Source: Thiohalophilus sp046483665
GTDB taxonomy: Bacteria > Pseudomonadota > Gammaproteobacteria > UBA6429 > Thiohalophilaceae
Assembly: GCF_046483665.1 (NCBI RefSeq)
Contig: NZ_JAWOCR010000011.1
Location: forward strand, 11,029-75,028
Length of the DNA: 64,000 bases
Direction of reading: 5' to 3'
Shown here: in pieces, positions 1 through 8,275 of the stretch
Layout: the number at the start of each line of letters is the position of its first letter
Position numbering within the stretch: the stretch's first letter is position 1
Program-made: the position numbers and the translations under genes
Notes under the pieces: generated by a model
The model's database searches: none
What the model saw: the letters and a program-made list of their open reading frames with translations, nothing else
What the model was told of the DNA's origin: nothing

Positions 1-834
1 GATTGTATTATAGAGCTTGTCCGCTTTGCGCTTGTTGATCTCGGCCATGCCCTGCAGACCGCCTTTGTCTTTCAGCCATTCGAACACCAGGCCGGCCAGA
101 TACCAGCCGTAGGTCGGCGGGGTATTGGCCATGGAATCGTTTTCGGCGTGTACCTGATAATCGAACATGGCCGGGGTCCTGTCGAGCGTTTCGCCGATCA
201 GGTCCTTGCGCACGATCACGACCGTCAGTCCGGCCGGGCCGATATTTTTCTGCGCACCGGCGTAGATCACACCGTATTTCGACACATCGATGGGGCGCGA
301 CAAAATCGTCGAGGACATATCCGCCACCAGCGGTACATCACCGGTATCGGGAATGTAGTTGAACTCGACCCCGCCAATGGTTTCATTCGGTGTGTAATGC
401 ACATAGGCCGCATCACCACTGAGTTGCAATTCAGATTGCGCGGGAGCACTACTGAAACCATCGGCTTCGCTGGATGCCGCCAGATTGACATCGCAGAATT
501 TTTTCGCCTCGGCAATCGCCTTTTTCGACCAGGCACCGGTATTGATGTAATCAGCCTTGCTTTTATCGCGCAGCAGGTTCATTGGCACCATGGCGAACTG
601 GCTGCTGGCGCCGCCCTGTAAAAACAGAATTTCGTAACTCCCCGGAATTGCCATCAGCTCGCGCAGATCATTTGTCGCTTTCTCGGCAATGGACATAAAT
701 TCCTTGCCGCGATGGCTCATCTCCATCACCGACATACCGGTCCCGTGCCAATCGAGCATTTCCTCGCGAGCGCGCTCCAGAACTTCCTGGGGCAGCATCG
801 CCGGACCGGCGCTGAAATTAAATACACGACTCAT
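1..834 (-). CDS. serC: Phosphoserine aminotransferase, 3' end cut by window
   Basis: PLP-dependent enzyme converting 3-phosphohydroxypyruvate and glutamate to phosphoserine in serine (and often pyridoxal phosphate) synthesis; cytoplasmic. The N-terminus reads MSRVFNFSAGPAMLP, the family signature, followed by the GGASSQF phosphate-contact segment and AGAQKNIGPAG, which holds the PLP lysine. 278 codons are visible against about 360 in the family, so roughly 80 C-terminal residues lie outside the window. The ATG at 834 follows AGGAG at good spacing. It lies downstream of gyrA on the same strand, an order I recall from Pseudomonas, with a repeat element between them. Confidence 0.96.
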   Translation of the reverse strand, partial: MSRVFNFSAGPAMLPQEVLERAREEMLDWHGTGMSVMEMSHRGKEFMSIAEKATNDLRELMAIPGSYEILFLQGGASSQFAMVPMNLLRDKSKADYINTGAWSKKAIAEAKKFCDVNLAASSEADGFSSAPAQSELQLSGDAAYVHYTPNETIGGVEFNYIPDTGDVPLVADMSSTILSRPIDVSKYGVIYAGAQKNIGPAGLTVVIVRKDLIGETLDRTPAMFDYQVHAENDSMANTPPTYGWYLAGLVFEWLKDKGGLQGMAEINKRKADKLYNTI

Positions 835-906
835 ACAAACTCCTAATATTTGATTGCCTGGAAACGTTTTACCTGTATTTCGCGGTTTTCATATTCTGTT
901 CAACAA

Positions 907-978
907 GGGCCGAGGGACGAGTAACGAGTTACGAGGCGAAAATAATTATTCCTCGTCACTCGTCACTTGTTCCTCGTC
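907..978. repeat. Heptamer-arm inverted repeat A1 (serC/gyrA gap)
   Basis: Left arm 907-936 and right arm 951-978, loop 937-950 (AT-rich). Each arm is a run of degenerate 7-base units of the type GGGACGA/GTAACGA, and the arms are complementary with a few mismatches. The right arm lies inside the gyrA 3' end. As RNA of the gyrA transcript this would form a long hairpin directly over the stop codon. Confidence 0.8.
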
Positions 979-3501
979 ACTGATTTTGGCGATGCGTTCG
1001 ATGCCGGAGAGTTTTTCGCCTTCGCCGAGGCTGATCAGTTTGACGCCCTGGGTATTGCGACCCATGATGGAGACTTCGTCGACTTTGGTACGCACCAGCG
1101 TACCGCGGCTGGTGATGAGCATCATCTCATCCTCTTCACCTACCAGTTCAGCACCGATCACTGCGCCGTTACGCTCCGAGGTCTGGATCGACTTGACGCC
1201 CTGGCCGCCGCGACCGTGTCGGGGATAGTCATCCACGCCGGTGCGCTTGCCATAGCCATTTTCCGTGGCGGTGAGGATATGGCCGTCAGTGGCGATGATC
1301 AGCGAGATGACATGCTGATCGGATTGCAGCTTCATGCCGCGCACGCCGACCGAGCTACGGCCCATGGCACGCACATCCTGTTCGTTGAAGCGAATGGCCT
1401 TGCCGGCGTTGTTGAATAGCAATACATCCTGATCCCCCCCGGTCAGTTCCACACCGATCAGATGATCGTTCTCACGCAGTTCAATGGCGATAATCCCCGA
1501 GGCACGCGGGCGGGAGAAATCGGTCAGCGGGGTTTTCTTGACCGTGCCATTGCTGGTAGCAAAGAAAATAAACTGGTCTTTTGCGTATTCGCGAATCGGC
1601 AGGATGGCGTTGATTCGCTCGCCCTCTTCCATCGGCAACAGGTTGACGATCGGGCGTCCGCGCGCGGTACGTCCGGCCTGCGGCAGTTCGTAGACTTTCA
1701 GCCAGTAGACCTTGCCGCGGCTGGAGAAACAAAGAATGGTGTCGTGGGTGCTGGCCACGAACAATTTGTCGATAAAGTCTTCATCCTTGACCGAGGTTGC
1801 CGCCTTGCCTTTGCCGCCACGGCGTTGTGAGGTGTAGGCCGTGATCGGTTGTGCCTTGGCATAACCTTCGTGCGACAGGGTCACCACCACATCTTCTTCA
1901 GTGATCAGATCCTCTATGGTGAGATCTTCCTGGCTGGCGATGATCTCGGTACGCCGTTCATCACCGTATTGATCGCGCATTTCCGTCAGCTCATCACGAA
2001 TCACCTGCATCAGGCGTTCGGAGCTGGCCAGGATCGCCAGTAACTCCTCGATCTGCTTGAGCAACTCTTCATATTCATTGAGGATCTTGTCCTGTTCCAG
2101 ACCGGTCAGGCGGTGCAGGCGCATCTCCAGGATCGCCTGGGCCTGGGCATCGGACAACCGGTAACGACCGTCGACCAGGCCGAATTCGGGCGCCAGCCCT
2201 TCCGGCCGGGAAGCCGCGGCACCGGTACGTTCCAGCATCTGGTTGACCACGCCCGGTTCCCACAGGGTCGACATCAACTGTTCCTTGGCTTCGGCCGGAT
2301 TTTTGGCCGCCTTGATCAGGGCAATGATCTGATCGATGTTGGCCAGAGCGATCGCCAGGCCTTCGCGCACGTGCGCTTTCTCGCGCGCCTTGCGCAGATC
2401 GAAAACAGTACGGCGGGTCACCACCTCGCGACGATGACGAATAAATGCCGCCAGAATCTGGTGCAGGTTGAGCAGTTGCGGTTGCCCTTCCACCAGCGCC
2501 ACCATGTTAATGCCGAACACGGTCTGCATCTGGGTGTGCTGATAGAGATTGTTGAGCATCACCTCGACGACTTCGTTGCGGCGCAGTTCGATCACCACGC
2601 GCATGCCTTCCTTGTCCGACTCGTCGCGCAGCTCGCTGATGCCCTCGATTTTCTTTTCCTTGACCAGTTCGGCGATGCGCTCCAGCAGGCGCGCCTTGTT
2701 GACCTGATAGGGCAGTTCAGTCACCACGATACGCTCACGGCCGTTGGCCATTTCTTCCACGTGGGTCCGGGCCCGCACATAAATACGGCCACGTCCGGTG
2801 GCATAGGCCTCGGCAATGCCCCGCGCGCCGTTGATAATGCCGGCGGTGGGGAAATCCGGACCCGGAATATATCCCATCAGTTCCTGGATGGTGATATCGG
2901 GCTTGTCGATCATCGCCAGGGTGGCATTGATCACTTCGATCAGATTGTGTGGCGGAATGTTGGTCGCCATCCCCACGGCGATCCCGGCCGAGCCGTTGAC
3001 CAGCAGGTTGGGTATGCGGGCCGGCAGGATCTCCGGCTCATATTCAGTTTCATCGTAATTGAGCGTGTAATCGACAGTCTCTTTTTCGATATCGGCCAGC
3101 AGTTCATGGGCGATTTTGGCCATGCGCACTTCGGTGTAACGCATGGCCGCCGGAGCGTCGCCATCCACCGAACCGAAATTGCCCTGGCCGTCGACCAGCA
3201 TGTAACGCAACGAGAAGGGCTGGGCCATGCGCACGATGGTGTCATACACCGCGCTGTCGCCATGGGGGTGGTATTTACCGATGACGTCACCGACCACGCG
3301 GGCCGATTTTTTATAGGGTTTGTTCCAGTCATTGCCCAGTTCGCGCATCGCGTACAGGACACGGCGGTGAACCGGCTTGAGGCCGTCCCGCACGTCGGGC
3401 AGGGCGCGCCCGACAATCACACTCATGGCATAGTCCAGGTAGGACTGCTTCATCTCCTCCTCGATGTTAATCGGGAGGACTTCCTTGGCAAATTCGCTCA
3501 T
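946..3501 (-). CDS. gyrA: DNA gyrase subunit A
   Basis: Breakage-reunion subunit of gyrase, which negatively supercoils DNA with GyrB. At 851 residues it is nearly full family length. The numbering matches E. coli: catalytic Tyr122 in AAMRYTE, and Ser83 and Asp87 of the quinolone-resistance region, both the sensitive residues. The C-terminal beta-pinwheel carries the GyrA box QRRGGKG. The last eleven residues, an acidic SDEE-rich tail, are encoded by the right arm of a heptamer inverted repeat, and the stop codon lies in the loop of that repeat. A possible -10 (TATAGT on the minus strand, 3561-3566) lies upstream, with no clear -35. Confidence 0.98.
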   Translation of the reverse strand: MSEFAKEVLPINIEEEMKQSYLDYAMSVIVGRALPDVRDGLKPVHRRVLYAMRELGNDWNKPYKKSARVVGDVIGKYHPHGDSAVYDTIVRMAQPFSLRYMLVDGQGNFGSVDGDAPAAMRYTEVRMAKIAHELLADIEKETVDYTLNYDETEYEPEILPARIPNLLVNGSAGIAVGMATNIPPHNLIEVINATLAMIDKPDITIQELMGYIPGPDFPTAGIINGARGIAEAYATGRGRIYVRARTHVEEMANGRERIVVTELPYQVNKARLLERIAELVKEKKIEGISELRDESDKEGMRVVIELRRNEVVEVMLNNLYQHTQMQTVFGINMVALVEGQPQLLNLHQILAAFIRHRREVVTRRTVFDLRKAREKAHVREGLAIALANIDQIIALIKAAKNPAEAKEQLMSTLWEPGVVNQMLERTGAAASRPEGLAPEFGLVDGRYRLSDAQAQAILEMRLHRLTGLEQDKILNEYEELLKQIEELLAILASSERLMQVIRDELTEMRDQYGDERRTEIIASQEDLTIEDLITEEDVVVTLSHEGYAKAQPITAYTSQRRGGKGKAATSVKDEDFIDKLFVASTHDTILCFSSRGKVYWLKVYELPQAGRTARGRPIVNLLPMEEGERINAILPIREYAKDQFIFFATSNGTVKKTPLTDFSRPRASGIIAIELRENDHLIGVELTGGDQDVLLFNNAGKAIRFNEQDVRAMGRSSVGVRGMKLQSDQHVISLIIATDGHILTATENGYGKRTGVDDYPRHGRGGQGVKSIQTSERNGAVIGAELVGEEDEMMLITSRGTLVRTKVDEVSIMGRNTQGVKLISLGEGEKLSGIERIAKISDEEQVTSDEE

Positions 3502-3683
3502 GCGTCGGCTTCAGTCAGGTTAGTGTGGCTCGTTAATTCTTGAGACGATTTTAGACGGCCACTATACCATAGCGGGGCTACCTACTGCATCTTTGGAAAA
3601 AGGCGTGAGAAACCCGTTGCGGGCGTATCGTGCAGAGCCATGGGGTTTTGAAAACCGTTTTGATGCTCGTCCAGAGCAGAAAA

Positions 3684-4733
3684 TCAGCGCGGCTCGCCCA
3701 TGTGCTGCGCCATTTTCCCGGCGTCGGGCTGTTCGATAATCCCGCGCTCGGTGACGATGGCATCCACCAGCTCCGCCGGGGTGACATCAAAGACCGGATT
3801 CCAGGCCCCGGCCCCGTCAGCCGCTACCCGCTGACCGCCGCAGCTCAGCAATTCATGGGGGTCACGCTGTTCAATCGGAATCGCCCCGCCCTCGCCGATC
3901 GCCATATCAATCGTGGAAGTCGGTGCGGCCACCATGAATTTGACGCCGTGCCGGCGTGCCAGCACCGCCAGCGAATAGGTGCCAATCTTGTTGGCCACGT
4001 CACCGTTGGCCACGATCCGATCGGAGCCGACAATCACCCACTGCACCTTGCCCTGGCGCATCAGCCAGGCAGCGGCACCCTCGGCCACCAGTGTTACCGG
4101 AATCTGATCCTGCAGCAGCTCCCAGGCTGTCAGGCGTGCCCCCTGCAGCCAGGGCCGGGTCTCGTCGGCATAGACCGTGTCCAGTTTGCCCCCGCTACAG
4201 GCGCTGCGAATCACCCCCAGCGCCGTGCCGTGGCCGCCGGTTGCCAGCGCCCCGGCATTGCAGTGGGTCAGCACGCTGCTGCCCGGCGCGATCAGCGAGG
4301 CCCCGAGCTCACCCATTTTCAGATTGGCGGCAATGTCTTCTTCATGGAGGGTCCGGGCCTCCTCCAGCAAGACCGGAAAAGGATCCCCGTGTATCTCATC
4401 CAGCCGACGACGCAACCTTTCGATCGCCCAGTAGAGGTTGATGGCAGTCGGTCGGGCCCCGGCCAGCTGCTGTAAATCGGCTTCGAGGTTATGTCGCCAG
4501 TTTGCCGCCGATTCGGCATAACGTTGCCGCGCCCCCAGCGCCACGCCATAGGCCGCGGTAATCCCGATAGCCGGTGCGCCGCGCACCACCATATCCCGGA
4601 TCGCCTGCGCTACCTCGACCACACTACGGCAGTACATATACTGGTGTTGCCCCGGCAGCAGTCGCTGATCCAGCAGGCAAACCGCCTCGTCATCCCACAT
4701 CACCGGCTTGAAGGTGTCGTATTGATCCAGCAT
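3684..4733 (-). CDS. mtnA: S-methyl-5-thioribose-1-phosphate isomerase
   Basis: Isomerises methylthioribose-1-phosphate to methylthioribulose-1-phosphate in methionine salvage. The protein has 349 residues, normal length. RGAPAIG (51-57) binds the phosphate; Cys158 in THCNAGALATGG and Asp238 in VGSDRIVANGD match the catalytic Cys/Asp pair of the family. It is divergent from the MTA deaminase at 5170, so the two salvage genes sit back to back. About 180 bases separate it from gyrA downstream. No mtnB, mtnC or mtnD is present in the window, so the rest of the pathway is elsewhere or the product has another fate. Confidence 0.96.
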   Translation of the reverse strand: MLDQYDTFKPVMWDDEAVCLLDQRLLPGQHQYMYCRSVVEVAQAIRDMVVRGAPAIGITAAYGVALGARQRYAESAANWRHNLEADLQQLAGARPTAINLYWAIERLRRRLDEIHGDPFPVLLEEARTLHEEDIAANLKMGELGASLIAPGSSVLTHCNAGALATGGHGTALGVIRSACSGGKLDTVYADETRPWLQGARLTAWELLQDQIPVTLVAEGAAAWLMRQGKVQWVIVGSDRIVANGDVANKIGTYSLAVLARRHGVKFMVAAPTSTIDMAIGEGGAIPIEQRDPHELLSCGGQRVAADGAGAWNPVFDVTPAELVDAIVTERGIIEQPDAGKMAQHMGEPR

Positions 4734-4850
4734 AAAAAATTCAGGATTGTTTCGGGGAACCTATTGTAATCCGTCAAGCTACTTGAAGATATGGCAAAAT
4801 TTTTCAGGGATAGACAAAGCTCGACATTAATCCTTTTTACCCTGTCTGTT

Positions 4851-4934
4851 CTCTCGTGGAGCCGCAAAGACGCCAAGAAATAAATAACCCCATTGTAAAC
4901 TCTGCGTCTCTGCGTCTCTGCGTCTCTGCGAGAG
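4851..4934. repeat. Octamer-arm inverted repeat B1
   Basis: Left arm 4851-4877 and right arm 4900-4934 around a 22-base AT-rich loop. The right arm is four near-perfect 8-base units of GCGTCTCT type; the left arm is a degenerate complement. It lies in the divergent mtnA/mtaD gap (4734-5169), which otherwise holds only B2 and the half element B3. Confidence 0.85.
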
Positions 4935-4985
4935 ATTATTTTTTTCAGTGAGCACGACGTGTGGAACACATCCTGCCCCACTGTT

Positions 4986-5061
4986 CTCTCGCCGAGCCGC
5001 AAAGACGCCAAGAAATAAATAAACCCATAGTTACCTCTGCGTCTCCGCGTCTCTGCGAGAG
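4986..5061. repeat. Octamer-arm inverted repeat B2, near-copy of B1
   Basis: Left arm 4986-5012, right arm 5035-5061. The left arm differs from B1 at two positions only. The A/T-rich start of the loop and the right flank (GAGAGATTATTTT) are identical, while the second half of the loop has drifted. B1 and B2 start 135 bases apart, a tandem duplication or two insertions. Confidence 0.85.
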
Positions 5062-5110
5062 ATTATTTTCAGATGCTTAGAAGGGGCCACCCTACCCGGC
5101 TCAGCTTGTT

Positions 5111-5132
5111 CTCTCGCCAAGCCGCAAAAAAC
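5111..5132. repeat. Half element B3 (left arm only)
   Basis: Starts CTCTCGCCAAGCCGCAAAA, the left-arm consensus of B1/B2, at 125 bases from the B2 left arm. No right arm follows before mtaD. It ends about 40 bases before the mtaD start. Confidence 0.6.
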
Positions 5133-5169
5133 TTGCAGCGGTGAATCCAATCCCTGTATCTTTCCCGGC

Positions 5170-6486
5170 ATGAAGATTGACACACTGTTATCCGCGCGCT
5201 GGATTTTGCCTGTTGAACCAGAGGGTGTGGTATTCGAGCAGCATGCCATTGCGATCCATAATGGACGCATCGAGGCTGTCCTTCCCAGGGAAGAAGCCGA
5301 ACAACGCTATCAGGCGGATCATGTCGAGCACTTCGAACAACATGTTCTGATGCCCGGATTGATCAACCTGCACGGTCATGCCGCCATGACTTTGATGCGC
5401 GGGCTGGCCGACGATCTGCCCTTGATGGAATGGCTGCAACAACATATCTGGCCGGCGGAACAACAATGGGTGGGCAAGGAGTTCGTCTACGACGGCAGTC
5501 TGCACGCCTGCGCCGAGATGCTGCGCGGTGGCACCACCTGTTTCAATGATATGTATTTTTTCCCCGAGGAGACCGTGCGTGCGGTGGACCAGGCCGGCAT
5601 GCGCGCCTGCGTCGGGCTGATTATGATTGACTTTCCCACGCCCTGGGCACAGACCCCGGAAGAATATCTGAGCAAGGGTATCGCCCTGCACGATCAATTA
5701 CGCGGCAACAGTCTGATCCGTACCGCCTTTGCCCCGCACGCGCCCTATACTGTCTCCGACGAACCGCTGCAACGGATTGCCACTTATGCCGAAGAACTGG
5801 ACATTCCGGTGCATATGCATGTGCATGAAACCGCCCATGAGGTCGGGGAGAGTCATCAACAAAGTGGCAAGCGGCCGCTGCAGCGGCTGGACGAACTGGG
5901 CTTGCTCAATCCGCATTTGCTGGCCGTGCATATGACCCGGTTAAATCAGGAAGAAATACTGCGCCTGGCCGAGGCCGGGGTACATGTGGTGCATTGTCCC
6001 GAATCGAACCTGAAATTGGCCAGCGGCTTCTGTCCGGTGCATGAACTGTCCCGGGCCGGCGTGAATCTGTGCCTCGGTACCGATGGCGCCGCCAGCAATA
6101 ATGATCTCGATATGTTCAGCGAAATGCGCACGACCGCCCTGCTGGGCAAGGCGGTGGCCGGTGACGCCAGCGCCCTGCCCGCCGAGGACGTGCTGCGCAT
6201 GGCGACCATCAACGGCGCCCGGGCGCTGGGACTGGAACAGGAAATCGGCTCGCTGGAAGCCGGCAAGTCCGCCGATATCATTGCCGTCGACCTTGGCACC
6301 CTGGAAAGCCAGCCGGTCTATCATCCGGTATCGCAACTGGTCTATACCGCCGGGCGCGAACAGGTCACCGACGTCTGGGTCGCCGGACGCCAGCTGCTCA
6401 AAGAACGCGAGCTGACGACCATCGACCCGAATGCCGTATTGGAGCGGGCCGCCGATTGGCAGCAGCGTCTCGTCCCTCTGGACTAA
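5170..6486 (+). CDS. mtaD: 5-methylthioadenosine / S-adenosylhomocysteine deaminase
   Basis: Amidohydrolase of the TRZ/ATZ family, predicted to deaminate 5'-methylthioadenosine to methylthioinosine, which feeds MtnA through a phosphorylase. The protein has 438 residues. Metal ligands are visible: HGH at 68-70, His217 with Glu220 in HMHVHE, His254, and Asp305 in LGTDGAASNND. It has the same position next to ubiG as the Pseudomonas aeruginosa MTA deaminase PA3170. The methylthioinosine phosphorylase is not in this window. The start ATG at 5170 has no strong ribosome-binding site; three octamer repeat elements fill the upstream gap. Substrate is assigned by family and context. Confidence 0.9.
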   Translation: MKIDTLLSARWILPVEPEGVVFEQHAIAIHNGRIEAVLPREEAEQRYQADHVEHFEQHVLMPGLINLHGHAAMTLMRGLADDLPLMEWLQQHIWPAEQQWVGKEFVYDGSLHACAEMLRGGTTCFNDMYFFPEETVRAVDQAGMRACVGLIMIDFPTPWAQTPEEYLSKGIALHDQLRGNSLIRTAFAPHAPYTVSDEPLQRIATYAEELDIPVHMHVHETAHEVGESHQQSGKRPLQRLDELGLLNPHLLAVHMTRLNQEEILRLAEAGVHVVHCPESNLKLASGFCPVHELSRAGVNLCLGTDGAASNNDLDMFSEMRTTALLGKAVAGDASALPAEDVLRMATINGARALGLEQEIGSLEAGKSADIIAVDLGTLESQPVYHPVSQLVYTAGREQVTDVWVAGRQLLKERELTTIDPNAVLERAADWQQRLVPLD

Positions 6487-6495
6487 CAAAAAAGT

Positions 6496-6730
6496 GCCGA
6501 GGGACGAGGGACGAGGCTTGGATTTGATCCCCTCCCCCTAACCCCCTCGGCTCGGGCGTCCTGCTTCGCTCTACCGAGTCCATCCATGGACTCGTCCCTG
6601 TGGGAGGGGGGGGATTGATCCTGCTACCAACACGATCATCCCCTCCCCTGCAAGGGGAGGGTTAGGGAGGGGTGACATAGAATCAGCCCCGGCAAAATCT
6701 CCTCGTCACTCGTCCCTCGTACCTCGGCCC
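6496..6730. repeat. Heptamer-arm inverted repeat A2 with a nested palindrome
   Basis: The left arm (6496-6516) starts 10 bases after the mtaD stop; the right arm is 6700-6730. Units are GGGACGA-like. Between the arms lies a second inverted repeat: C-rich 6529-6545 against G-rich 6654-6672, with an inner CTCCCCTGCAAGGGGAG hairpin at about 6642-6658. The whole 6487-6754 gap is taken by this composite apart from the ubiG promoter. Confidence 0.8.
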
Positions 6731-6742
6731 TGCGAATTTCTG

Positions 6743-6748
6743 TATACT
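6743..6748 (+). promoter_or_regulatory. Candidate -10 of a leaderless ubiG transcript
   Basis: TATACT ends six bases before the ubiG ATG at 6755, and no Shine-Dalgarno sequence precedes that ATG. If used, transcription would start at or next to the A of the start codon. No convincing -35 is seen; the -35 position falls inside the A2 right arm. Confidence 0.35.
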
Positions 6749-6754
6749 ATTTAT

Positions 6755-7462
6755 ATGAGCCAAACACACACCAACGTCGATCATCAGGAAATCGCCAAGT
6801 TCGAGGATCTCGCCTCGCGCTGGTGGGATCCCCATGGCGAGTTCAAGCCGCTGCATGAAATCAACCCCTTGCGTCTGGAATATATCGACCGGCGCGTAAC
6901 CCTGGCCGGCAAGAAAGTGCTGGATGTGGGCTGCGGCGGCGGGATTCTCTCCGAGGCCATGGCGCAGCGGGGCGCGACTGTGACCGGTATCGACATGGGG
7001 GAAGCGCCGTTGAGCGTGGCGCGGCTGCACAGGCATGAGTCCGGCGTAGAGGTTGATTATCAGCAGATCACCGCTGAAGAACTGGCCGATCGGGAAGCCG
7101 GTGAATACGACGTGGTCACCTGCCTGGAGATGCTCGAACATGTGCCCGACCCCGCCTCGGTCGTGCGCGCCTGCGCGCAACTGATCAGGCCCGGCGGGCA
7201 TGTATTTTTTTCCACCATCAACCGCAACCCCAAATCGTATCTGTTTGCGATCATCGGTGCCGAATATATCCTCAAGCTACTGCCCAAAGGCACTCATGAT
7301 TATGCCAGATTCATCCGCCCTGCCGAGCTGGAAAGCTGGGTGCGTGCCGCGGACCTTGGCACCCGCGAACTGACCGGCATGAGTTACAACCCGCTGACCA
7401 AAACCTATTCCCTGGGGCACGATGTCAGTGTCAATTACCTGTTACATACCCAGAAGTCGTGA
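6755..7462 (+). CDS. ubiG: Ubiquinone biosynthesis O-methyltransferase
   Basis: SAM-dependent methyltransferase doing both O-methylations of ubiquinone synthesis. It has 235 residues, family length. The N-terminus has the UbiG hallmark FEDLASRWWDPHGEFKPLH; motif I is VLDVGCGGGILSE, followed by the acidic GID loop and the EMLEHVPDP motif. The stop overlaps the GTG of the next gene (GTGA), indicating translational coupling. Upstream is a TATACT hexamer six bases from the ATG rather than a ribosome-binding site. Confidence 0.97.
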   Translation: MSQTHTNVDHQEIAKFEDLASRWWDPHGEFKPLHEINPLRLEYIDRRVTLAGKKVLDVGCGGGILSEAMAQRGATVTGIDMGEAPLSVARLHRHESGVEVDYQQITAEELADREAGEYDVVTCLEMLEHVPDPASVVRACAQLIRPGGHVFFSTINRNPKSYLFAIIGAEYILKLLPKGTHDYARFIRPAELESWVRAADLGTRELTGMSYNPLTKTYSLGHDVSVNYLLHTQKS

Positions 7463-8109
7463 TCAACACCGTACTGTTTGACCTGGACGGCACGCTGGCC
7501 GACACCGCACCGGATCTGGCTCATGCCCTCAATGCTGTGCGCCTGAAATACAATCTGCCCGTCTTGCCTTTCGACATGATTCGCCCTGTGGTGTCGCACG
7601 GTGGCAAGGCATTAATCGAGCTGGGCTTTGCCCAAACCCAAATCGACGCCGACTTCGAAACGTTACGCCAGCAACTGCTACAGCATTATCACAGCAATCT
7701 GGCCACGCACACCGTGTTGTTCCCTGGCATGGCAAAACTGCTCGACAGCCTGGAAACCCGCGGCCACAACTGGGGCGTAGTGACCAACAAGCCCGGCTGG
7801 CTGACCGACCCCTTGCTGCAGGCGCTGAACCTCGACCAGCGCGCCCGCTGTGTAGTCAGCGGGGATACCCTGCCACAACGCAAACCTGATCCCGCCCCCC
7901 TGTTGCATGCCTGTCAACAGTGCGGCAGCGAGACGCAGCAATGCCTTTATGTGGGCGACGCCCAGCGCGACATCGAAGCCGGCCGCCGCGCCGGCATGCA
8001 GACACTGGTTGCCCTGTTCGGCTATATTGGCGAGTATGAACAACCGGATACCTGGGGCGCCGACGCAATGGTGGAGTCCCCCGAAGCGATCCTCGAGTGG
8101 CTGAAGTGA
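7459..8109 (+). CDS. mupP: HAD phosphatase, MupP/Gph type
   Basis: Haloacid dehalogenase phosphatase of 216 residues. The nucleophile motif is FDLDGTLADT with Asp8 and Asp10; VVTNKP and GDAQRDIEAGR are motifs II and IV. Genes here are often called gph (phosphoglycolate phosphatase). The position directly after ubiG and the text WGVVTNKP plus a late GYI...WGAD segment resemble Pseudomonas MupP, which removes phosphate from N-acetylmuramate-6-phosphate in peptidoglycan recycling. The partners amgK and murU are not in this window, so the choice between the two substrates stays open. Start is GTG at 7459, overlapping ubiG by four bases. Confidence 0.8.
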   Translation: MINTVLFDLDGTLADTAPDLAHALNAVRLKYNLPVLPFDMIRPVVSHGGKALIELGFAQTQIDADFETLRQQLLQHYHSNLATHTVLFPGMAKLLDSLETRGHNWGVVTNKPGWLTDPLLQALNLDQRARCVVSGDTLPQRKPDPAPLLHACQQCGSETQQCLYVGDAQRDIEAGRRAGMQTLVALFGYIGEYEQPDTWGADAMVESPEAILEWLK

Positions 8110-8143
8110 ATGCGTCAATCAACAAAAGTTACAATGAATATAA

Positions 8144-8238
8144 CTCTCGCAGAGACGCGAAGACGCAAAGGATATAAATATTCAATGCGCACCAACAAGT
8201 ACACGATTTTCTTTGCGGCCTTCGCGGCTTTGCGAGAG
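8144..8238. repeat. Octamer-arm inverted repeat B4
   Basis: Left arm 8144-8170 and right arm 8211-8238 with a 40-base AT-rich loop, located 34 bases after the mupP stop and just before rmuC. The left arm reads as CGCAGAGA/CGCGAAGA units; the right arm is a complement with several mismatches. Confidence 0.8.
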
Positions 8239-8275
8239 GTAATGATCACTTGATCCATAAAAAGTTCATCAGATA

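Noticed and set aside
2113..3543. 476-codon open frame on the plus strand opposite gyrA
   Set aside because: It mirrors the gyrA reading frame, is His/Gln-rich without family character, and gyrA on the minus strand is certain.
4900..4934. Octamer repeats considered as a CRISPR array
   Set aside because: Units are directly adjacent with no spacers, and the run pairs with a complementary arm; no cas genes are present.
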